The position numbers were made by a program, and so were the translations under genes. This document shows positions 52,794-64,000 of a DNA stretch of 64,000 nucleotides, in pieces. Location of the stretch: contig NC_079217.1 in assembly GCF_029633865.1 (NCBI RefSeq), forward strand, positions 52,886,479 through 52,950,478, written 5' to 3'. The stretch's first letter is position 1; each line of letters begins with the position of its first letter. The stretch comes from Lampris incognitus. Its lineage: Eukaryota; Chordata; Actinopteri; Lampriformes; Lampridae. The notes under the pieces are model-generated. The model ran no database searches, had not been told where the DNA came from, and saw nothing but the letters and a program-made list of their open reading frames with translations.

Positions 52794-55758
52794 GGCGTTT
52801 ATCTGGGCCCGGTCTTCATAACGCGTTATTAACAGCCACAGTGCAGCAGGATATTATAGGGGTCAGTTGTCTGCTAACAGGACGACGTGCTTTACACGGT
52901 GTTTCCACTGAGAAATCAATTAAACCTGTTTGTTGTGGGCTCTATTTTTTTTTATTTCAAACCCCAGTTCCGTATAGGAGTGATGAACAGAATTGTAGAT
53001 ATTTCCATTGGGCGACCCCCCCCCCACACTTTTTACCCATTTATCACCACGTTTGCTCTTGTTTGGTTAGAGAATGCTCTGTTTGGTAGACGGATAAATA
53101 AATAGATAAGTAAATAAGGGCAGCGGGTGCTATCCGGAGCCCATTAATTAATCACTCACTCCGCCTCGTAACGAGAAAGCATCTGATTTCAGCGAGCGCG
53201 GGACACGGCCGCTGCAGACGTCTTAATTGGATTTGCCGAGGCTTTGTTTCTTTGGCTCCCGTCGTCCCCGTGACGGTAATCGCGTGCGATGGTCCTCCTC
53301 CGGGCAGACCCGGTGCGGCCAGACCGGCAGCCCGTCTCCCTCCGCGGGTCTGCGCGGAGGCCTCATACAGGACCGACGGAGGGTGAATGCAGATTGGCGT
53401 AATGAAGCGCCGGCAGACCGACGGGGCGACCCGCGTGACGGATGGAGGGATGCGGTGGCTTTGGAGGGGGAGGCGGTGACGCGCACGCACAGGGACTCGA
53501 GTGAGGGACGAGTGAAAGACAGGACAGAGACAGGACAGAGACAGGACAGAGACAACGCTTGGCTCAGAGAAAAGCCACACGGGGGGTCCCCGCACGGGAC
53601 GGGCGCCCTGTGGTACCCAGCGGTGGTCCGAGCGGCCAGGGGAGCTGTCAATCAAACGAGAGCCCGCGCGATCCATCACCGGATCAGCCGAGTCAAAGAA
53701 AAGGGTTCAACAAGCCGCGCGCTTTAAAGCTGTTTTGCGGCACGGCGACCGATGTAGACGTCTACTGGTCCGAGCCTGGTCCAGATTGGTTTCTGTCAGG
53801 GTTACAGAGGGTACACACCAACTAATCAAATTAATGACATTCGGATGTTCGTCCCTTTGGTCTAACTCGAGGGGTCGAGCAGAAAATAGGCGAGGGAAGA
53901 CAGCATGGCCGCCGCTGCAAGCTGCAGCTGAGTGTGCAGGACGCTGTCCAGGTGCTGAAACACTCTGGGACGAACACACACAGAAGGCCACACGGGTCCC
54001 TGCGGCTCCTCAACAACACGGGGGCTTTCCGCTGCGATGGACTATATTTCCTCAATGCACTCAGACAGATCAACGGCACTTTACTGAGTATCCGGCGAAT
54101 ATTTAGTTAATCTAATTAATTCTATTATTACATATCGCAATGATTTTACAACAAAAAAATAAAAAATAAAAACGCATCCTTCATTATACCCTTCATGATT
54201 TGATGAATAAGAACAAGAATATAAAATGTGAAAATTTGAGTATATCACGCTGAAAAATTAATAAAAATCGTTTTTATAAGCCAATAATTTTAGCAGTTAA
54301 GACGGATAAAATGTGGCACAACACCTACAAGACGCCTGCGAGGATGTTGTGCTATATTTCCCGTTTGTGTCTGTATGGCTCTGAGCGCCACGCTCCCGTC
54401 AGTCGCCCTGCGGATTTATGAGAGGCGGGAAGTAGACGACACGGCCTGGCTGGGGGGTAATAAGACAGCGTACGGCCCTGCGTCGGCATTGCTTGCTATT
54501 AACGTCCATATTTCATGCTGCTTTGGCGGTGAATGGCGGAGAAGCGCGGTCGTGTTAATGATCGCGTCCTCCTATCACGTTGTCAGATATCGAATTTTGC
54601 TTTCGAGCTCGCGGTGGTGGGACGCGTGTGCGCAGGCGCGGCCGTGTGTTGGCGCTCACCCGGAGACGAGGCGGAGCGTTTGGGTTTTTGGTTCGATGCG
54701 ATTCACCTCGTCTGTAAGTCGTCTATCTTAATGCCCCCCTGCATATGCGACGTCATCTCCTTCAGCCTCCCACAGACTGGGAGATTTGAGCAACCCTATA
54801 CGTTTATTATTATTATTATTATTATTATACGGATCTAATAAACTCGGGTACGACATCAAGTTTGATGTATGAAGACTGTACGATGATTTTTTTTTCTTTT
54901 TCTTTTGTTTTTTTAGTGACTACAATAGTAACGCCTACTACGACGCAAATCCATGACGACGTCATCAACGTGCGCGCCGCATCAGCGCGCGTGGCGTAGA
55001 GTAGCTAGCGTAGCTACTCACCCGGGATCTGCGATCCCCCCGCTACTTCTTCCCACGCTACGTCCTCCTTTACGCGGTTATGACAAGAGTTGGAGGACTC
55101 GTTATACAAACAGGGCTTCTGTTGCCACCACTCGACGAGGTTTTCCTCTTTGTTGGAATCCCACATAGTTTTAGCTCGTTTGGTTGAATCCATCGCATTT
55201 GGGGCCACAGATGCTAACAGTCCGTTCGTGTTTAGCGCCAGCCAAGATTCTGCGTCGCGTTGATCAACGCGTCATTTCCTGCTGCGTTTCTATTGGTCGG
55301 TTAGTGGACGCAGGTCGTGGCAGCAGTCACACTGTGAGACGGTCGTCCCAAATTTCTGACACAGTCAGACTTTTGTCCCCAGCTTTTCTTCGGTCGCAAA
55401 ACCGTAACAACGGCCGCCTTTGAACCCGTCTCACAGTGCGACGTAGGACCGCCGTTTTGGAGCCACGACCAAAGATATCGCCGCGTTTAGTCGTCGTTCG
55501 CCCGAAACGGCCCAAATTCGCACAGTGTATCCCGGCCTTGAAGTCTGCTCTCCCTTTGAACGACCTTTTAGCGCCCGCCTATAGGCGCTGACACTGAAAG
55601 GACCCCCCGCTTGGTGCCTTTCTGCCTCGCCAGAATGAGTCGTTTTCATCACTTCTCCTGATAGATCGCCTGCCCTTGGAGGTTGGAGAGTGTAAATAAA
55701 AAGCAAAAAAGGTAGCCTTCAGTTGCTGCTGTTAACGTTTGTACAGGAGCAGAGCTCG

Positions 55759-55824
<66 letters not shown>

Positions 55825-56669
55825 TGTGTCTGTTGACGGGTGACCAAGACCGAGCGGGCTGTTGGGCAGGAGTCCGGGCTCCCGTTGGCGCACCGGTCGC
55901 CGCGTTCTGATCCCCAATGACCGAAATGTACCGTGACGCTCCGGCTGGAGGCGACAGGTCCCGTCTGAGCGGCTTCGCACAGGGGTGGGACGCACACAAT
56001 AGCATCTGACTGCTGACGCCGGGGTAATTACATAAATCCTTCACAAGAGCTAATGCAGGCAGAGAAAACACTGAAGGGGTGGCCCTAAAGTGAAAGCCCT
56101 TTATTAAATGTGCTGCTTCGGAGAGATTTCCTTTTAAGTAGCCGTTAAAAGAGCCGAGCCGGTAGCCCGAGCCCATGTGCTGATAAATACGCAGCCCTGC
56201 AGCCTGCATCCCTTGTAACGCAACTATACGCGGTGATTCTGTTGGCCGATGATAAACACGACAAAATAAGAAAACCGACATTGCCAAACGGTCCAGTTTG
56301 TCAGAGCGGGCCTGCTAAATGAATAGGCCTGCGTGTAATTGTGATGAAAATTGTGCAAAATTGTGCAGTTGTTCCCCATTAAAACGGAGACCGGCAAAAC
56401 TAGGCTAAACTCATTACTTACCAATAGAGAAACAGGCGGACGTTTTTTTTGGTTTTTTTTGCATGCTAGCATCGGTCCACCACACTGGGAACCAAAGTTA
56501 GGATTCAAGGCCATTGTTTTAATGCGGGTATTCATATGCCCGGCACATCTCCGCACTGCACCACAACACGGGACCTATATTATCCTAATGGATAAAAGCA
56601 TGTTACTTACACACAAAAAAGAAGCTTTTCTTTTTTTTTTTAGGATAAAAAAACAGGTCTCAGGAGAAC

Positions 56670-56740
<71 letters not shown>

Positions 56741-56770
56741 CACAGCTGGAGCAGCGGGGAATGGGCGCGC
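52794..56770. other. Intergenic DNA with scattered homeodomain-type sites
   Basis: No exon is supported. It contains ATTAATTAAT at 53143-53152, a PHOX2-type site at 54108-54118, (GT)n at 55761-55822 and (AC)n at 56670-56736. CpG-rich stretches near 53200-53700 and 55000-55500 produce long but unsupported open frames. Confidence 0.5.
54108..54118. promoter_or_regulatory. PHOX2-type homeodomain dimer site
   Basis: TAATCTAATTA matches the known PHOX2A/B consensus TAATYTAATTA exactly. It lies 5 kb upstream of PHOX2A. The same 11-mer type also occurs at 20668-20678 in an INPPL1 intron, so occurrence alone is not proof. Confidence 0.4.
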
Positions 56771-56960
56771 GCAGGAGAGCTTCTCCAAACACGCTAATTA
56801 GATCTGGAGCTCTGGCCTCGCGCTCTGAGAGCAGGCCCAGCGGCGGGGCGCGCGGAGCTGTGGAAAGTTAATTGAATTAAACTTCCTCTAAACTAATTAG
56901 ACCGCAATCTGCCACGCGAGCTGTCCCTGAGCAAGGTTCGAATTAGGCAGAATGGATTTG
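56770..56960. promoter_or_regulatory. Candidate enhancer: cluster of TAAT homeodomain sites
   Basis: Within 110 bp: CTAATTAG at 56794-56801, TAATTGAATTA (paired-class P3-like dimer) at 56869-56879 and CTAATTAG at 56893-56900. The stretch is complex, non-repetitive sequence between microsatellites. Confidence 0.4.
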
Positions 56961-57025
56961 TTCCTTTTTCTTTAAAAGAAAAAGGGGGCAGGCTGGCTGC
57001 TGTGTGTTTTATTTATTTATTTCTT

Positions 57026-57066
<41 letters not shown>

Positions 57067-58332
57067 GGGGGGGTCCTTTTATTCGTCTTTTATGCTAATT
57101 CTCCCAGGGGACAATCACGTAACCGTGCGAGTTTGGCCGGCGAGAGGGGATCTCCGGTCCGTCCACGACCCTCTCTCTCTCTGGAGTCCGCCCCGCCGAG
57201 GTCACCGCAGCGCCGGGCCTGCGCGGACACCTCTCCCCACAGACAGCAGCGCCCGCTCAGCTTCCGGTGGGCTGGCCAGACGGATGCCCCATGGATATTT
57301 ATTTATTTATTTATTGGGAAGGGGGACACAAAAATCGCTCTTGGAATTGGCAGCATTAGCAGTCGGTTCTCATTCAACCGCATGTCGCCATCGAGAGGAT
57401 GAGCAGTGTGGCGGCTTCATGCGAACGAGCATTTGGATGTAAAAGAATAAGGCATCTTTTTGGAGTCAAGAGAGTTGAAAAGCTCGTGTTGAAGCCGTCT
57501 TTTCAGTCCGCCCGTACTTGCAGATACAGCTCTATGGGGGAGTAATGACATATCTGGGGGAGGGAGGGGGGGAGAGCAGGGTCGCTTGAAAGAATTATAA
57601 GGATGCTGATCCTAGACCAGTAAGGTTGTCATAAAGTGCTTATTGCCATGTGGACCACACCACTAACATAAATTTAGTATCCATGTAGTTTTTACTTCCG
57701 ATGGTGGGGTGGCACCCCCCCCCTCCTCCTCCTCCTCCTCCTCCTCCAGATCTGCTCTTGGCCTGACCAACCAAACGTGCGAACGCTTCGCATTCACGGA
57801 TGTCAGCAAACAAAAGCGGGAAGAAACAAACAAAATCGCGGAGTTACAGGGCAGGGTGTGTAACCCCCCACCCCACCTCCACCCCCCCCCCCCACCAGCC
57901 TCGCTGAGGATGGCGAGACGGCACACAGCAACATGCCATCTTATTAGACAAAGGGCCGAGCGGAACGGGGTAATGGTGATGCAATCGATCGCAGCGTGTC
58001 CCCGGGGAGCGGAGCGGATGGAGGGAGCAGCGGAGGGAGGGAGGGAGAGAGGAGATGAGATGAGAGGGACACGGACGAAAATGCTCCGTTAAGAGCATGG
58101 ACAGATATGATAATGGGAGAGGTGTATCAGAGTCCTGGGTGATGCGCTGGTCGTCATCAGTCACCACCTCCACCTGCGCGCGCGGAGCTCCCTCCGGGCC
58201 GCTGGCACGGGGAACGGTGACTTCCGCTACAGCTCGCCAAGGCGTGGCGAGGTGGCGAAACGCCGCGCTGGAGCGTGCTTTGAACGAGGGCCGTGACACA
58301 GACGTGAATTTGATCGGTCAGACGTCTGGGGC
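56961..58332. other. Intergenic DNA without a supported gene
   Basis: Contains (GT)n at 57032-57064, (ATTT)n at 57297-57319, (CCT)n at 57720-57747 and CpG-rich sequence around 58000-58320. No exon is seen. Confidence 0.45.
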
Positions 58333-58565
58333 CTAGCGCGTGGGAGGATCACGCTATCCCCCCACCCCCCCCCCCGCCATCACCCCGAACAGGCGCCTCG
58401 ACCGACCAGAGGAGGCGCTAGTGCAGCGACCAGGACACGTACCCACATCCGGCTTCCCACCCACAGACACGGCCAATTGTGCCCGTAGAGACGCCCGACC
58501 AAGCCGGCGGTAACACGGGGATTCGAACCAGCGATCCCCGTGTTGGTGTGCTACCCGGACGCATG
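58333..58565 (-). repeat. tRNA-derived SINE, copy 9 (3' truncated)
   Basis: Minus strand: head near 58560, B box GGTTCGAATCC at about 58521-58531, then CCGTGTCTGTGGGTGGGAAG and GTCCTGGTCGCTGCACTAG. It stops at TCCTCCCACGCGCT, so it lacks the 3' third. Confidence 0.9.
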
Positions 58566-60904
<2,339 letters not shown>

Positions 60905-61480
60905 CTCTGTGGGCAAGATCCTCACATGTCCCTTTCAATGCGGATCACGGCGGATCTCTGACGGCCACAGCACCAACGACAATCTGAAGCGGCGCATGCT
61001 GGACAGTTTAATTAACGACAACAGCAAACAACATTCGGCCAGCAAAGCTTTCCTAATGCAAATGGAAGAATATACATATGACCTTCATTGATGCCGCAGA
61101 TGAACCGCCCTTTCAATCTGCATTGCATCACTTGGGTGTTTATGGTGTCTGCGTGATAAGGGTACCGCCACTTGGTTTACAGTTACAGTCCCCCCGGAGC
61201 ATCGTCTCCATTAGAATATGTCTCACGAATATTTATTCCCATTTCTCCTGCCTGGATGGAATATTGCTCTGCTGCCTCAAAATGAAGCCAGGCGCCCCCA
61301 TGCAACGTAAACTAATAACGCGTTTTCTGTGCAAGCACACTCGCTGTCAGCAGCTTGTTCTGTACATTACACTTCTTTCTACACACTTTGGTCTCAGAGT
61401 CACAGTCCGGATGTGGTTCGTGTGGACAAGCCTGAGACTAAACCAGTGACTTTGACCTGTTTTAACAATACGGAAACGCA
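60905..61480. promoter_or_regulatory. Candidate conserved non-coding element
   Basis: A non-repetitive stretch in a repeat-rich region, with the palindrome TTAATTAA at 61008-61015, an octamer ATGCAAAT (POU-type) at 61056-61063 and a CATATG E-box at 61075-61080. It has no credible coding content. Conservation could not be tested. Confidence 0.3.
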
Positions 61481-62091
61481 TTTTTTCCCCCCATATTGTA
61501 CAGGTATTTTCTGCTCTCTTAAATAAATAAGCCAGTGTGATGCAACGGTGGGATCAGAGCAAAAGGGTCAGTTTTGCAAGGCTTAAACTATGGCCCTGCT
61601 TCTCCCCTGTGAGGATAACAGCGCCTCACACTGACAGCATTGCCCCCTTGATGTTACTTCTGCTTTTCTATTAGCGTTCCAAGTTCAACTTGGACGGTGA
61701 TGAGGTTTTGTGACGTCAAGGTCCCTAGGTTCAATCCCCGCGGCAGTCCTGAATTAAGACGTTTGTGTGAGGACCACGCCTGCACACACACACACACACA
61801 TCCACATTTCCCAACTTCCTTTAAAACGTACCTCTACTGAGGTTGATATGGGTGCATGTGTTGAGATTAGCTCCAACTAGTATCAAAAAAAAAAAAAAAA
61901 GGAAAAAAAAAGACATTATATTGTGACAGGTCTTGGACTCACAACAGGTCCATCTATTTTTTTTTTTTTGCTACACAAGGTATCTATGGGATGATTGAGT
62001 ATATGTAAATTACAATTCTGGGGAAAATCTACATTTACATACTGTATGTGTACACTGAAAGCAGGAGGCAGTGATGTTTGTAAGAGGTACT
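61481..62091. other. Region downstream of CLPB
   Basis: Poly-A and poly-T tracts near 61887-61965 and a short CA run at 61784-61800; otherwise nothing recognised. Confidence 0.5.
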
Positions 62092-62097
62092 TTTATT
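62092..62097 (-). promoter_or_regulatory. Candidate CLPB polyadenylation signal
   Basis: AATAAA on the minus strand lies about 240 bp after the CLPB stop codon, a plausible 3' UTR length. Confidence 0.5.
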
Positions 62098-62333
62098 GGT
62101 GATTTCCATCGAATCAGCCCGCCTACGCCTTCCGCTAGCTACTGTCTATGATAATGATGTTGATGATATGGACGAAGGTGGTGTGTGTGTGCACATATTA
62201 TTGTGTAATGTCTGTTGTGTGGCTGCAATTCTACATGCCTACGTGTCTCAGTCACTTCGTCTCTGTGTCTCTTTACGTCTGTGTCCCAGTGTGTACATGT
62301 GTGCATGCTTGCATGTGTGTGTGTGTGTGTGTG

Positions 62334-62531
62334 CTAATGCTCAGGGCTGAGTGGTGGGCGGATGTCCAGAGCTCTGGCTGAGCTGTCCTCTCCTACCACC
62401 TCTAGGCGCAGACTGGGCATGCTTCGTTCCTCCTGGCCCTCTGAGTGGACAGACAGCCGCAGAGTGCATCCTTTGGGGAGGAGCTCCTGCTCGTACGCTG
62501 CAGCTAACTGGTTGACCACCCGCCGCTCAAC
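62334..62531 (-). CDS. CLPB: CLPB last coding exon (3' end of the gene)
   Basis: On the minus strand this exon reads [20 protein letters not shown] then GCTLRLSV, a variable stretch, [20 protein letters not shown] and PLSPEH then TAG. The recalled mammalian CLPB C-terminus has [15 protein letters not shown] and the LRLE...LDIR.PL pattern in the same order. The acceptor is CTCCCCCAG before 62531, phase 0. The 65 residues belong to the C-terminal small subdomain of the AAA+ ATPase. CLPB (Skd3) is an ATP-dependent disaggregase of the mitochondrial intermembrane space. The other exons must lie beyond 64000. Its position after PHOX2A agrees with human 11q13. Confidence 0.88.
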   Translation of the reverse strand, partial: VERRVVNQLAAAYEQELLPKGCTLRLSVHSEGQEERSMPSLRLEVVGEDSSARALDIRPPLSPEH

Positions 62532-62839
62532 CTGGGGGAGCAGCAGTAAGGAGAGTGAGGGAAACTCACTGGAGTCAAACGGTGTTGCGCTTCCAGTTTC
62601 TGTGTGTTACCTGTATGTATGCTACAATGGGGGGGGGGGCTACATTGCAGTTAAATCAATACATATTTCACACACTATTCTACACAAGAGTATTTCAGTT
62701 TTTGCTTTTGGCTGTCTGTGGGATACAGTCTATGAAGCAAACCTCCAAAACTGTGGAGGCGCTGGCTCTGTGAGCTGTGCTTAACGGTGAGTCACGCTAC
62801 AGCAAGTAATGCAGTAATTTTACAGTGTGGTGCATTAAA
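62532..62839. other. CLPB last intron, 3' part
   Basis: No further CLPB exon could be found between the last exon and the SINE; the stretch is short and non-coding. Confidence 0.55.
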
Positions 62840-63302
62840 TTCTCTCTCTCTCTCTCTATATTTTTTTTTTTGGACCCCCCCCCCCATTTTTTCCTCCCCA
62901 GTTGTATCCGTCCCATTACCCCACTCTTCCGAGCCGTCCCGGTCGCTGCTCCACCCCCTCTGCCGATCCGGGGAGGGCTGCAAACTACCACATGCTTCCT
63001 CCGATACATGTGGAGTCGCCAGCCGCTTCTTTTCACCTGACAGTGAGGAGTTTCACCAGGAGGACGTAGCGCGTGGGAGGATCACGCTACCCCCCCACCC
63101 CCGAACAGGTGCCTCGACCGACCAGACGAGATGCTAGTGCAGCGATCAGGACACATACCCACATCCGGCTTACCCACCCACAGAGACGGCCAATTGTGTC
63201 TGTAGGGACACCCGACCAAGCCGGGGGTAACACGGGGATTTGAACTGCCGGTCCCCATGTTGATAGGCAATGGAATAGACCGCTACGCTACCCGGACGCC
63301 CC
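62840..63302 (-). repeat. tRNA-derived SINE, copy 10 (full length, 14-bp target-site duplication)
   Basis: TGTGGTGCATTAAA is found at 62826-62839 and 63303-63316. The minus strand begins GGCGTCCGGGTAGCGTAGCG and ends in the family tail plus an (AG)n stretch. It lies in the last CLPB intron. Confidence 0.93.
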
Positions 63303-63316
63303 TGTGGTGCATTAAA

Positions 63317-63823
63317 CTCTAAAAATGTGAAATACAAACTACCGAAGTGGTAATGTTTAAGAAAATAAAAAAATGGAAAGAACAGCAAGTGCATCATTTT
63401 CATGAGGAAATCTATTACGCAGATTTAAATGGAACCGCTCGAAGGAGAACGGAATGAATTTGCTTTTTAAAACAGCAATCGGGCCCCAGGTTTAACTAAG
63501 TTAGATCCCATTTAAATTCATGATGGAGTTTAAGACCCCAGATTAAGCGACCATTCATCCAGGATTCATCTCCCATATATAGTTTGCAAATTGCCGAGCA
63601 AGACGGCAAGGTTGCTAACTGAAATTTCACTGTGCGTAGGGGATGTTTCACACAAACAGCTGTTCGTATGGTTTACACGGGTTCTTCTCACAATCAGCCT
63701 CTTCCAAAACATCTCCTCACACCAATGTCCAACCGTGGCAGTGCTGATCCTTGAACAAGCACCAAACACGTATGATTATTATCAAAACCTGTGTTTGATT
63801 TTGTTTCTTTATCTTGTTTTTAA
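63317..63823. other. CLPB intron, no exon recognised
   Basis: Open frames on both strands at 63566-63836 show no CLPB similarity. Confidence 0.5.
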
Positions 63824-64000
63824 GGCGTCCGGGTAGCGTGGTGGTCTATTCCGTTGCCTACCAACACGGGGATCGCCGGTTCGAATCCCCGTGTTACCTC
63901 CGGCTTGGTCGGGCGTCCCTACAGACACAATTGGCCGTGTCTGCGGGTGGGAAGCTGGATGTGGGTATGTGTCCTGGTCGCTGCACTAGTGCCTCCTCTG
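63824..64000 (+). repeat. tRNA-derived SINE, copy 11 (cut by window end)
   Basis: GGCGTCCGGGTAGCGTGGTG, CCGTTGCCTACCAACACGG, B box GGTTCGAATCC and the following landmarks. It is the cleanest head of the family in this window. Confidence 0.93.

Noticed and set aside
51969-52832. Open frames of 287 and 266 codons on opposite strands (HTRHTEHT-type and SVSSVS/CLVCSV-type peptides)
   Set aside because: They are produced by the 9-bp minisatellite; the period is divisible by three and the unit has no stop in these frames.
53152-53727. 142-175-codon frames on both strands
   Set aside because: CpG-rich non-coding DNA; overlapping frames on both strands, no splice-consistent structure and no similarity recognised.
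55649-56287. 212-codon minus-strand frame
   Set aside because: Half of it is the (GT)n repeat and no domain is recognisable.
58333-58565. tRNA gene (GGTTCGAATCC box)
   Set aside because: The box is shared by all SINE copies and no complete cloverleaf is present.
60909-61091. 60-codon frame as a small protein
   Set aside because: No homologue recognised; the stretch fits a non-coding regulatory element better.

Overview
The window looks like repeat-rich chromosomal DNA from a ray-finned (teleost) fish. Genes are split by GT-AG introns. The introns carry tRNA-derived SINEs, L2-like and other non-LTR retrotransposons, Tc1-, hAT- and piggyBac-like DNA elements, and long dinucleotide repeats. 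There are no operons, and nothing looks bacterial or viral. The species cannot be named from the sequence.

Three host genes are supported. (1) 7664-38265, plus strand: 23 exons of INPPL1 (SHIP2), running from the linker after the SH2 domain to the stop codon. They encode about 1097 residues: the inositol 5-phosphatase domain, the C2-like domain, a proline-rich tail with an NPAY motif, and the C-terminal SAM domain. The SH2 exons lie upstream of the window, so bases 1-7663 are inferred to be intron. All exon phases join without a frameshift. (2) 45504-49117, minus strand: PHOX2A, complete in three exons (301 residues), tail to tail with INPPL1. (3) 62334-62531, minus strand: the last coding exon of CLPB, whose other exons lie beyond the right edge. 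The order INPPL1 - PHOX2A - CLPB is, from general knowledge, the same as on human 11q13.

Layout: 1-7.7 kb, INPPL1 intron with a decayed Tc1-like transposase, two SINEs and a GC-rich repeat. 7.7-38.3 kb, INPPL1; intron 4 holds an L2-like LINE carrying three nested insertions (a tRNA-SINE, a 1.2-kb Tc1 foldback and another LINE fragment), intron 18 holds a SINE split by a miniature LTR element plus a LINE remnant, and intron 19 holds a deleted hAT element. 38.3-41.1 kb, probable INPPL1 3' UTR. 41.6-45.5 kb, repeat and PHOX2A 3' flank. 45.5-49.1 kb, PHOX2A. 49.1-62 kb, PHOX2A upstream / CLPB downstream intergenic DNA with an 0.8-kb minisatellite of 9-bp units and clustered homeodomain-type sites. 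62.1-64 kb, CLPB 3' end and last intron.

INPPL1 acts on phosphoinositides in the cytoplasm, PHOX2A is an autonomic-neuron transcription factor, and CLPB is a mitochondrial disaggregase. They are neighbours by conserved synteny, not a shared pathway. The most unusual structures are the TRIM-like element with a tRNA-like LTR (29511-29887), the Tc1 foldback (15216-16416), the 99-bp direct repeat flanking INPPL1 exon 4, the dinucleotide repeats abutting INPPL1 splice sites, and the PHOX2-type sites upstream of PHOX2A.
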